A stretch of 64,000 nucleotides of DNA from Clostridia bacterium (GTDB lineage: Bacteria > Bacillota > Clostridia > Oscillospirales > UBA644): NCBI GenBank assembly GCA_017934975.1, contig JAGBIM010000027.1, positions 1 to 64,000 of the forward strand. The letters run 5' to 3'. The notes beneath the pieces are model-generated. The model saw nothing but the letters and a program-made list of their open reading frames with translations, ran no database searches and was not told the DNA's origin. The position numbers were made by a program, and so were the translations under genes. Within the stretch, counting starts at the first letter, position 1. Every line of letters begins with the position of its first letter. Of this stretch, positions 1-5,991 are shown one piece after another.

Positions 1-349
1 CGCTTCCCATCATCTGTAGTTCAATTCGTGTTCCTTTCGGATACAAGGCTTTGTACTGCTTGGCAAGCTGTTCAAGCCTTCTGAAATCGTTCATGTCTTC
101 ACCTTCCTTGTAATCTAAGGTTTTGAATCCTTGCGGTAGCGGATCGAAGTCCTGTACGAAGTCCAGCGGTATTGTCTGTCCGTCTTCATCACGGAAGACG
201 TTGACTACCATCGGGACGCCGTAATAGTTTTCTTCCTTGACAGTTTTGAGGAAGTCCTCTTCGCTGTAGTAGTAACAGCTCTCACCGGTCTGTCCCTTCG
301 TGTCAAGAAAGTCGATCCGACCAACGGGGCGTAATTTTTCTTCGCTCAT
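1..349 (-). CDS. Mobile-element protein with DUF4314-like start (partial)
   Basis: Only the first 116 codons are in the window; the gene runs off the left edge. The ATG at 349 follows AAGGAG. The visible part begins MSEEKLRPVGRIDFL and contains ENYYGVPMVVNVFRDEDGQ, a segment I associate with long accessory proteins of clostridial conjugative elements. The last visible residues, YPKGTRIELQMMG, resemble the opening of DUF4314, a small SH3-like domain common on such elements. It is the last visible gene of a minus-strand run that starts at 3232. Function unknown. Family placement is from recalled motifs and is only moderately sure. Confidence 0.6.
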   Translation of the reverse strand, partial: MSEEKLRPVGRIDFLDTKGQTGESCYYYSEEDFLKTVKEENYYGVPMVVNVFRDEDGQTIPLDFVQDFDPLPQGFKTLDYKEGEDMNDFRRLEQLAKQYKALYPKGTRIELQMMGS

Positions 350-358
350 AGCCACTCC

Positions 359-1099
359 TTACAGGGTAATTGCACCGGTCTGTTCCATTGTTTCGGCTTC
401 GGTAATGTCCATCAAATACTTCGGATCCACGATGACCTCATGTTCGTTTCTGCGGTTGAAATATGCGTAGATGTGCTCTCGGTCGATTTGTGCCTCGTAA
501 ACGGTACCGTCCTCTCCGAATCGGTGTGCAAACCAATCTGCGGTATCATAGCTCAATGTCCATGACAGCGCCTTTATATTCTTCGCATTGTGCGAGGTCA
601 CACCACGGTAGACTGTAACGGTATCCTCGAGGTTTTGAAACGCTTCGTATTCGTCCTTGTCCATGAGGAACTGTGGTTGTGCTTTTTTGAAAAGAGACAG
701 TAGTCTGTTCTTGCTCATATTCGGGTCATTGTTAGGAGACTCGGTTCTTACCCATACGTCAGAGAGCATTTCCGAAAGGTCTTGATTTGAAAGGTGCGGG
801 GCTGCATATTTCAGAAATGCAAGGCTGTAGGATTTGGTTATCATGAAGGATATCTCGTGGGGTGTCCGTGCTTCCTTGATCTGCCGAAACTTTTCCTGTT
901 GCCACAGTTCAAGAGCTGCGGGATCCGATGTGATATCTGCTTGGGCAATACCTCCGTCTTCGGTTCTGTATGCGATCATTCCGCTATCAGTGAAGGGATG
1001 CTTAACGATCAGCGGAGAAAACTCGGTGTCCTGGACATCAAGATACACAAACATTCTCGCAAGTTTTTTGATCTCTCTGAGGTCTGTTGCCGTTTTCAT
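359..1099 (-). CDS. Candidate ADP-ribosyltransferase-like protein of a mobile element
   Basis: About 246 residues, no signal peptide or membrane segment. The start is the ATG at 1099, which overlaps the upstream stop as ATGA; a GTG one codon earlier is also open. Numbered from that GTG, the C-terminal third shows the order of the R-S-E class of mono-ADP-ribosyltransferases: YRG with R166, then the Ser/Thr-rich strand S180-W-T-L-S184 followed by an aromatic helix (ADWFAHRF), then N-E220-H-E222-V-I-V, an E-x-E triad like that of arginine-specific ARTs. The N-terminal 150 residues match nothing I recognise. The motif spacing is seen in the sequence; enzymatic activity is inference. It could be a diverged, inactive ART fold. 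Confidence 0.5.
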   Translation of the reverse strand: MKTATDLREIKKLARMFVYLDVQDTEFSPLIVKHPFTDSGMIAYRTEDGGIAQADITSDPAALELWQQEKFRQIKEARTPHEISFMITKSYSLAFLKYAAPHLSNQDLSEMLSDVWVRTESPNNDPNMSKNRLLSLFKKAQPQFLMDKDEYEAFQNLEDTVTVYRGVTSHNAKNIKALSWTLSYDTADWFAHRFGEDGTVYEAQIDREHIYAYFNRRNEHEVIVDPKYLMDITEAETMEQTGAITL

Positions 1100-1497
1100 C
1101 ACAGCGTCCTCATCTCGTATCCGATGTTCTCCTGAGCGAACATGGACATATAGTCGTGGAAGGTATCGGATATCTGATCGTATTCGTCACCGGTCATTTT
1201 GAATCCGTACCAGCCGGGGCTGTGTCCTTCATCCCAATAATAAGGATCTACGCCGATCCTCGGCCCGATGATGTCGCCGAATTTGAGAACAGTCATATCG
1301 ATCGTGCCTTCGGTGCGGTTCATAATCGTGATCTTGAATGCATCGTAGTGCTTGTGAACCTCTGTGCTGTAAAATTCGATCTTGGCGCGGACGTCTTTGT
1401 CGAGCTTTCCGATCATCATTTTTCCACAGAACATCGCATCGTAGAAGAGCTCGCTTTCACGAAACATTCTTCTGAGTTCGCGTTCCATTTTGATCAC
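1099..1497 (-). CDS. Hypothetical mobile-element protein
   Basis: A 132-residue soluble protein rich in acidic and aromatic residues. GTG at 1497 is chosen because GAGGTGA lies six bases upstream; an in-frame ATG three codons later is possible. The protein has no motif I recognise. Its stop overlaps the start of the ART-like gene by four bases, so the two are probably translationally coupled. Product unknown; that it is a real gene is supported by tight packing, a ribosome binding site and an intact frame. Confidence 0.6.
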   Translation of the reverse strand: MIKMERELRRMFRESELFYDAMFCGKMMIGKLDKDVRAKIEFYSTEVHKHYDAFKITIMNRTEGTIDMTVLKFGDIIGPRIGVDPYYWDEGHSPGWYGFKMTGDEYDQISDTFHDYMSMFAQENIGYEMRTL

Positions 1498-1508
1498 TGC
1501 ACATCACC

Positions 1509-1772
1509 TCACATTGACTGCTCGAAGTTGTTTTCGGCAACGGTCTGATCGTCCACAACCTCGGTATATCGCATATCGAAGTTGCAAAGCGAATAGAACT
1601 CACGGCTTGCAAAGGGATGCAGTTCGAGATATTCCTCGTTGGAGGCGTTGATGCCAAGGTCGGGATTCCCGTAGGAGTCGGTGGTGTCGTAGACAAGCTC
1701 GAGGCTGCCATCCTCCATTCGGATAGTCATACCCGCTTTGATCTCGACACCGTTTTTATCGAAATACTGCAT
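1509..1772 (-). CDS. Hypothetical small mobile-element protein
   Basis: An 87-residue protein beginning MQYFDKNGVEIKAGM. The ATG at 1772 has GAGGTG six bases upstream, better placed than the in-frame GTG at 1781. The start resembles short beta-rich proteins that open with a 'DKNGxEIKAGM' strand-turn and occur on Firmicute plasmids and integrative elements. The remainder is acidic. Eleven bases separate it from the downstream gene. Function unknown. Confidence 0.6.
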   Translation of the reverse strand: MQYFDKNGVEIKAGMTIRMEDGSLELVYDTTDSYGNPDLGINASNEEYLELHPFASREFYSLCNFDMRYTEVVDDQTVAENNFEQSM

Positions 1773-1789
1773 GGTGTTCACCTCTTTCT

Positions 1790-2014
1790 TTACATCGTCT
1801 GTGTGAAGGACTGACCTTGTTCATTGAGGAAGCCCTCATATTTTTCTTGCCATCTACCCAAGGTGCGGTTGATGGATTTGTAGGTCTCAAGCCGATCCAT
1901 TTCACCGAAGGTATCGTCTGCGATATCGAGTAGGGATACAAGCTCACTCAGACCTTCCTTCATCTTGTCGATACAGGCAAGGGCTTTTTCGGCGTGTTCA
2001 ATGTCTTTGTCCAT
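1790..2014 (-). CDS. Hypothetical small helical mobile-element protein
   Basis: A 74-residue, mostly helical acidic protein (MDKDIEHAEKALACIDKMKE at the start). The ATG at 2014 is chosen because AAAGGAG precedes it at ideal spacing; the frame is open further upstream but would overlap the preceding gene's end. No family recognised. It lies in the same packed minus-strand operon as its neighbours. Confidence 0.55.
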   Translation of the reverse strand: MDKDIEHAEKALACIDKMKEGLSELVSLLDIADDTFGEMDRLETYKSINRTLGRWQEKYEGFLNEQGQSFTQTM

Positions 2015-2027
2015 TTCTGCTCCTTTC

Positions 2028-2375
2028 TTATAGCTGTACGAAGCCTTGACCGAAGAGTTCATCGGGACACCAATTCACGTTGAAGTCCGATTCACCGACG
2101 CAGTAACAATGACCGGACAGGAAGTCGGGATCTCGCTGCTCTCGCATCATCATATATGCAACCTCTTCGGGTGTTGCTTTGACCGTTTCGCCTTCGCCAT
2201 AGAGGAAGGCTTGCGCTCTGACGTTTACAACGGTGTCTTCTGTGATCTCATCAAGGAACTCGTGGTATGCGGTCCAGCCTTCGAGATCGTCGGCCTCCTG
2301 AGGAAAGCCGCCGACCAAGAATTCGGATTCATTGTAATCATCACGCATGGTGACCTTGGAGAACAGGATTGCCAT
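2028..2375 (-). CDS. Hypothetical mobile-element protein
   Basis: A 115-residue acidic protein beginning MAILFSKVTMRDDYNESEF. Its ATG overlaps the stop of the upstream ArdA-like gene by one base (TAATG), which implies translational coupling. Two cysteines in SGHCYCVGE and a final DELFGQGF are the only notable points. No family recognised. Co-translation with an ArdA-like gene makes a role in element maintenance or host-defence evasion possible but unproven. Confidence 0.55.
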   Translation of the reverse strand: MAILFSKVTMRDDYNESEFLVGGFPQEADDLEGWTAYHEFLDEITEDTVVNVRAQAFLYGEGETVKATPEEVAYMMMREQRDPDFLSGHCYCVGESDFNVNWCPDELFGQGFVQL

Positions 2376-3232
2376 TACTCTATACCTCCCATCTTCTGTT
2401 CACTGAGATACTGATCAAACTCGTCGCCATTCAGCATGAACCAATCATCACCGCCGTGCCAGAAGCTGACGTACATATCGCCGTCCTCCACGCGAATGGA
2501 TCGCTGTTCCAAGCCTTCGCCGTAGCCGTCCGAGCATTGACCTTCGAGCCAATCCTTGAATTCTGCTTCCTCATCAGCAGTGAAGGGAGCAGTAAGCTCG
2601 GCACGAATACATCCGTAGAGAACACCGTCAACGTTCTGCGTACTGAAGTGTACCTCCTTGAGCTTTCCGACAGCACCGTTGCTACCGTCGAAGTAAGCTG
2701 CAAGATTATCTTCGTCCCGAGCATCTTCCAAGCGGATCAGATCTCGGATTCGTTCCTCGTAAGGAGCAAGATAGCTGCCGTCATACTCGTCGGGATAGTC
2801 TTCCATGTTGCCGTACTCGTCACGGCTGTACACGTTGGCTACCAATGGACAGTAGAAGTATTCGGTGGTGTCTTCCATACGGCTCTCGAGCATGAACTTG
2901 TCAAACTCAGCGATGGAGGAGACCTTTCCGGACATCACTGCTTCCATAGCGTCCAGCCTGTTTTGGTAGGGCAGATTCTGATAGAACTCACACATGGTAT
3001 TTACGAGGGAGAGAGTATCTGTGGGGGAGATCAACAGGGCGAGCCTTTTCTCAAACTCGTTGTTTCCGACGATCTTCACCTTGATCGGCTCTTCCTCTTC
3101 ATCCATACACTTGATTTCATGTGCCGGCTTTCTGATGCCGATGGAGCCGAGGTGGTCAGCCATAAGGTAACGCTTGCACGGGAATTCCATGACTAAGGTG
3201 TTGCCTTCGTTTTCGATAATTGCTGTAAACAT
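2375..3232 (-). CDS. ArdA-like (possible antirestriction) protein
   Basis: A 285-residue, strongly acidic protein. The start is the ATG at 3232 with AAAGGAG upstream; a longer open frame to 3310 lacks a ribosome site. The N-terminal 100 residues (short beta strand, SIGIRKPAHEI, then a helical 'N..L/ISPTDTLSLVN' stretch) recall clostridial ArdA-type DNA mimics, and the overall acidity fits. The C-terminal half (PLVANVYSRDEYGNMEDYP, later SFWHGGDDWFM) is a module I associate with element-borne proteins of unknown function. First gene of the minus-strand operon. The ArdA assignment is tentative and needs a profile search. Confidence 0.45.
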   Translation of the reverse strand: MFTAIIENEGNTLVMEFPCKRYLMADHLGSIGIRKPAHEIKCMDEEEEPIKVKIVGNNEFEKRLALLISPTDTLSLVNTMCEFYQNLPYQNRLDAMEAVMSGKVSSIAEFDKFMLESRMEDTTEYFYCPLVANVYSRDEYGNMEDYPDEYDGSYLAPYEERIRDLIRLEDARDEDNLAAYFDGSNGAVGKLKEVHFSTQNVDGVLYGCIRAELTAPFTADEEAEFKDWLEGQCSDGYGEGLEQRSIRVEDGDMYVSFWHGGDDWFMLNGDEFDQYLSEQKMGGIE

Positions 3233-3265
3233 TTTTTCTCCTTTCTTTATGATATTTATGCCAAT

Positions 3266-3280
3266 CTCGTTCGTAACGAG
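3266..3280. promoter_or_regulatory. Dyad upstream of the mobile-element operon
   Basis: A perfect 6-bp inverted repeat with a 3-base spacer (CTCGTT-cgt-AACGAG) lies 34 bases before the ArdA-like start codon, in the region where its promoter should be. It could be an operator for an element-encoded repressor. A matching -35/-10 pair is not clear, so the role is a guess. Confidence 0.3.
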
Positions 3281-3325
3281 GTGGATGTCCAAGACACAAA
3301 GAATTAACAATTATAAAAACAAAAA

Positions 3326-3366
3326 AGGGGCATATCTGACGAGAAAATATCGTCAAATATGCCCCT
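3326..3366 (-). terminator. Long hairpin with T-run on the minus strand
   Basis: Arms 3326-3335 and 3357-3366 pair over 10 bp, then after one mismatch 3337-3342 pairs with 3350-3355, closing a 7-base loop. On the minus strand the hairpin is followed by a T-rich stretch (positions 3307-3325), as in an intrinsic terminator. It lies between the tRNA genes and the element operon, so it insulates the latter from the tRNA transcript, and may mark the edge of the element. Confidence 0.6.
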
Positions 3367-3483
3367 AAAGTGCCTATTCTTTGGTTCAGATCCCTCCCGA
3401 CGGTCGAAAACCGAGGTTTGCATCTTTTTAACCGCAATGTTATTCGATTTTTGAAAAATCGAGAAAACGCGAGAAAAATAAAG

Positions 3484-3508
3484 AAAACCCGAGGAAACCT
3501 CGGGTTTT
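3484..3508 (-). terminator. Terminator of the tRNA transcript
   Basis: A perfect 11-bp inverted repeat with a 3-base loop (AAAACCCGAGG/CCTCGGGTTTT), 30 bases past the 3' end of tRNA-fMet. On the minus strand it is followed by a T-rich tract. An 8-bp dyad with a 1-base loop at 3445-3461 lies just downstream and may assist. Confidence 0.75.
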
Positions 3509-3538
3509 CTCCGGTGCATCTTTTTTGGCACCGGTACT

Positions 3539-3616
<78 letters not shown>

Positions 3617-3625
3617 ATATTCAGT

Positions 3626-3712
3626 TGGTGCCGGAGACCGGGATCGAACCGGCACGGGATTGCTCCCACGGGATTTTAAGTCCCGGGCGTCTGCCAATTC
3701 CGCCACTCCGGC
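3626..3712 (-). tRNA. tRNA-Leu(UAA)
   Basis: Class II tRNA of 87 nt with encoded CCA at 3626-3628. The acceptor stem GCCGGAG/CTCCGGC pairs perfectly. The anticodon loop CTTAAAA gives anticodon UAA (3676-3678), and a long variable arm (GTGGGAGCAATCCCGT region) is present. It lies 9 bases before tRNA-fMet on the same strand, so both are read from the promoter at 3742-3770. Confidence 0.95.
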
Positions 3713-3741
3713 AAATCGGCTGACTCGCTTGATGCTTAAAC

Positions 3742-3770
3742 AGTATACCACGATTTTCCCCGTTTGTCAA
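3742..3770 (-). promoter_or_regulatory. Sigma-A promoter of the tRNA pair
   Basis: On the minus strand TTGACA (3770-3765) and TATACT (3747-3742) are spaced by 17 bp, about 30 bases before tRNA-Leu. A near-consensus housekeeping promoter, as expected for a tRNA unit. Confidence 0.85.
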
Positions 3771-3811
3771 CCCCCAATTTGTGGCTTTTTTGGAACAAGT
3801 GGCCGCTTTCC

Positions 3812-3840
3812 TTGAAAAGTCTGTCGGAATGTGTTATACT
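3812..3840 (+). promoter_or_regulatory. Sigma-A promoter of the aldo/keto reductase gene
   Basis: TTGAAA (3812-3817), 17-bp spacer, TATACT (3835-3840), 28 bases before the ATG at 3869. Confidence 0.8.
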
Positions 3841-3868
3841 GATACAAAAGAATCTACGGAGGATAGTT

Positions 3869-4873
3869 ATGGATACGGTTCGTTTGGGACGCACGGGGCT
3901 CGTGGTGAGTAAAAACGGCTTTGGGGCGTTGCCCGTTCAGCGGGTGGATTTTGCTACGGCGTCGCACTTGTTGCGCAAAGCCTACGAGGGTGGCATCAAT
4001 TATTTTGACACGGCGCGGTTTTATACCGACAGCGAGGCGAAAATCGGCGTTGCCCTGTCCGACGTGCGGGATAAAATCATCATTTCCACCAAGACCATGT
4101 CTACAACCGTGGAAGGATTCTGGGAGCAGCTTCAGACCAGTCTTGCTTTGATGAAGACCGATTACGTGGATATCTATCAGTTCCACAATCCTTCTTTTTG
4201 TCCCAAGCCGGGAGACGGTACGGGGCTATACGAGGCCATGCTGGAGGCAAAGGAGAAGGGCATGATCCGTTTTATCGGCATGACCAATCACCGTCTTTCC
4301 GTGGCGGAAGAGGCCGTCCGATCGGGTTTGTACGATACCCTGCAATTCCCCTTTTCTTATCTTTCGGGAGAGCAGGAGGAGGCCTTGGTTCGCCTCTGTG
4401 AAGAAAAGGACGTGGGCTTTATTTGCATGAAGGCCCTTGCGGGAGGTCTGATCACCCATTCCGACGTGGCCTACGCCTATTTGGCCCAATTCCCCGTAGC
4501 ACCCATCTGGGGGATTCAGCGGGAAAGTGAGTTGGACGAGTTTCTGTCCTACCAGGACGATCCGCCTCAACTTACCGAGGAACGGAAGGCCTTTATTGCC
4601 AAGGAGCGGGAAGAGCTTTGCGGGGAATTTTGCCGCGGTTGCGGGTACTGTATGCCCTGCCCCGTGGGAATCAAGATCAACGATTGTGCGCGGATGTCGC
4701 TTTTGCTCCGCCGCGCCCCTGCCGCAAGCTATCTGACCGAGGAATATCGAGCGGAGATGAAGAAGATCGAAAAATGCGTCAACTGCGGGCATTGTAAGCA
4801 GAGCTGTCCCTACGGTCTGGACACGCCTGCGTTGTTGAAAAAGAACTACGAGGACTATCAGAATTTTATCTGA
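3869..4873 (+). CDS. Aldo/keto reductase with C-terminal 4Fe-4S domain
   Basis: A 334-residue cytoplasmic oxidoreductase. The ATG at 3869 is preceded by ACGGAGGA; the longer open frame upstream covers the promoter. The AKR barrel (residues 1-240) keeps the catalytic tetrad D47, Y52, K75, H106. A ferredoxin-like tail follows, with two cysteine clusters: C255-C258-C261-C264 and C303-C306-C309-C313. Such fusions, common in anaerobes, are thought to pass electrons between an Fe-S donor and the NAD(P)-dependent or flavin-independent barrel; substrate unknown. It stands alone between a promoter and a terminator shared with the convergent AraC gene, a possible regulator. Confidence 0.9.
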   Translation: MDTVRLGRTGLVVSKNGFGALPVQRVDFATASHLLRKAYEGGINYFDTARFYTDSEAKIGVALSDVRDKIIISTKTMSTTVEGFWEQLQTSLALMKTDYVDIYQFHNPSFCPKPGDGTGLYEAMLEAKEKGMIRFIGMTNHRLSVAEEAVRSGLYDTLQFPFSYLSGEQEEALVRLCEEKDVGFICMKALAGGLITHSDVAYAYLAQFPVAPIWGIQRESELDEFLSYQDDPPQLTEERKAFIAKEREELCGEFCRGCGYCMPCPVGIKINDCARMSLLLRRAPAASYLTEEYRAEMKKIEKCVNCGHCKQSCPYGLDTPALLKKNYEDYQNFI

Positions 4874-4913
4874 TTTCGTGTTGAAAATAAACCGATACGG
4901 TATTAAAAATTGC

Positions 4914-4954
4914 AAAAAAACGCCCTGTGACGGATCTTCGTCGCAGGGTGTTTT
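4914..4954. terminator. Bidirectional terminator
   Basis: A stem (CGCCCTGTGACG paired with CGTCGCAGGGTG) flanked by an A-run on the left and a T-run on the right separates two convergent genes and can serve both. Confidence 0.8.
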
Positions 4955-4958
4955 CCGT

Positions 4959-5768
4959 TTATCGTTGCTTGCGGTATTCCGAGGGGTTGCAGCCCATGTG
5001 GTTGCGGAAAAAGACGGTGAAATAATTCTGGGAGGAGAAGTTCATCACGTCGGCCACCTCCGCAATGGTGTAGTCCTTTCCCAACAGATTTGCCGCGTGA
5101 CGGGCGCGCAGGTGATTGAAGTAGGATTTCGGGCTGATTCCCGCATAATTTTTAAAGAGGAGCTTCAGGTAGCTGACGCTGATGTTCTGGGCACGGGCAA
5201 AGTCCTCCAAGGTCAGGTTCTGACAGACCCGATCGGTCATGTCGGACACGATTTTGTGGTATTCCGATGCTCCTGCGGATCCGGAAAAGCAGCGTCCCGG
5301 GGTCTGTTGGCTCAAGCGGATCAAAAAGGCGGAAAGATGGTCAGCCACCTCTTGCCCCGAATAATAGGAGCCGTTTCCGTGGACGAATTCCACGATCCGA
5401 TCGCAGAGGGAAAGGTATTCTTCCTTCATATCCTGCTGCAGGGTAAAAACCCCGTCCTTCAGCTCTTCGGGGAGAGATCCCGCCGTTTTGAAGGTCATGA
5501 TGACCCCCCGTTGCCGCTCCCCTTCGGCACTGCGGATGCGGTGAAATTCCAGGGGCGCGTGGAGTATCAGTTGATTTTCGTCCAGGCGATAGATGTTCTC
5601 GTCTTCCACCGATTCCACCGATCCCTTGGTGACGAACACTGCTTCCCAGAAATCGTGGCTTTCTCCGTGGAAGATGAATTCCCCGTCCCAGGAAAAGCGA
5701 AAGGCGGTGCAAAAGCCGGTGACGGTAAAATCCCGTTCTACCGGGCGGATCCTCAATTCGGGTCTCAC
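4959..5768 (-). CDS. AraC-family transcriptional regulator
   Basis: A 269-residue regulator. The GTG at 5768 is chosen, with AAAGGAGG just upstream. A longer frame from a TTG at 5819 is rejected because that TTG is the first base of the TTGACA -35 box. The N-terminal half is a cupin-like sensor (WEAVFVTKGSVES...HAPLEFHRI). The last 100 residues hold two helix-turn-helices of the AraC/XylS type (LTLEDFARAQNISVSYLKLL and the IAEVADVMNFSSQNYFTVFF repeat), ending in GCNPSEYRKQR. The ligand is probably a sugar or small metabolite. It converges on the aldo/keto reductase gene. Confidence 0.9.
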   Translation of the reverse strand: MRPELRIRPVERDFTVTGFCTAFRFSWDGEFIFHGESHDFWEAVFVTKGSVESVEDENIYRLDENQLILHAPLEFHRIRSAEGERQRGVIMTFKTAGSLPEELKDGVFTLQQDMKEEYLSLCDRIVEFVHGNGSYYSGQEVADHLSAFLIRLSQQTPGRCFSGSAGASEYHKIVSDMTDRVCQNLTLEDFARAQNISVSYLKLLFKNYAGISPKSYFNHLRARHAANLLGKDYTIAEVADVMNFSSQNYFTVFFRNHMGCNPSEYRKQR

Positions 5769-5790
5769 GTGTCCTCCTTTTTTGTCCGAA

Positions 5791-5819
5791 ATAGTAATCG
5801 GACGCCGTATTCGTGTCAA
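5791..5819 (-). promoter_or_regulatory. Promoter of the AraC gene
   Basis: Minus-strand TTGACA (5819-5814), 17-bp spacer, TACTAT (5796-5791). It lies inside the open frame upstream of the GTG at 5768 and so fixes that start. Confidence 0.75.
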
Positions 5820-5893
5820 AAATTATTTTTTTGGCTTTGCTATGATTATATCACATAGGGCAGGTTCTGTCAAGTAGCAGGGGAGAAGTCAAC

Positions 5894-5947
5894 ATTTTGT
5901 CGAACTTTTTATTTATTCTTGAATTTTCGACAAAAATATGCTATAAT
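5894..5947 (+). promoter_or_regulatory. Promoter and dyad upstream of the CotH-kinase gene
   Basis: TTGAAT (5919-5924), 17-bp spacer, TATAAT (5942-5947). An inverted repeat (ATTTTGTCGAA at 5894-5904 and TTCGACAAAAT at 5926-5936) brackets the -35 box, and a further TGTCGA half site lies at 5975-5980. The promoter is near-consensus; the dyad is a possible repressor site. Confidence 0.65.
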
Positions 5948-5991
5948 ATATACAAACACACAAACACAACGAAATGTCGAGGGAATTTTTC

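Noticed and set aside
3764-3868. Upstream extension of the aldo/keto reductase frame
   Set aside because: It covers a clear promoter and lacks a ribosome site; the ATG at 3869 has both in the right places.
4780-4850. Ferredoxin-like cysteine clusters as a separate small gene
   Set aside because: They continue in frame from the reductase barrel, and the fusion is common in anaerobes.
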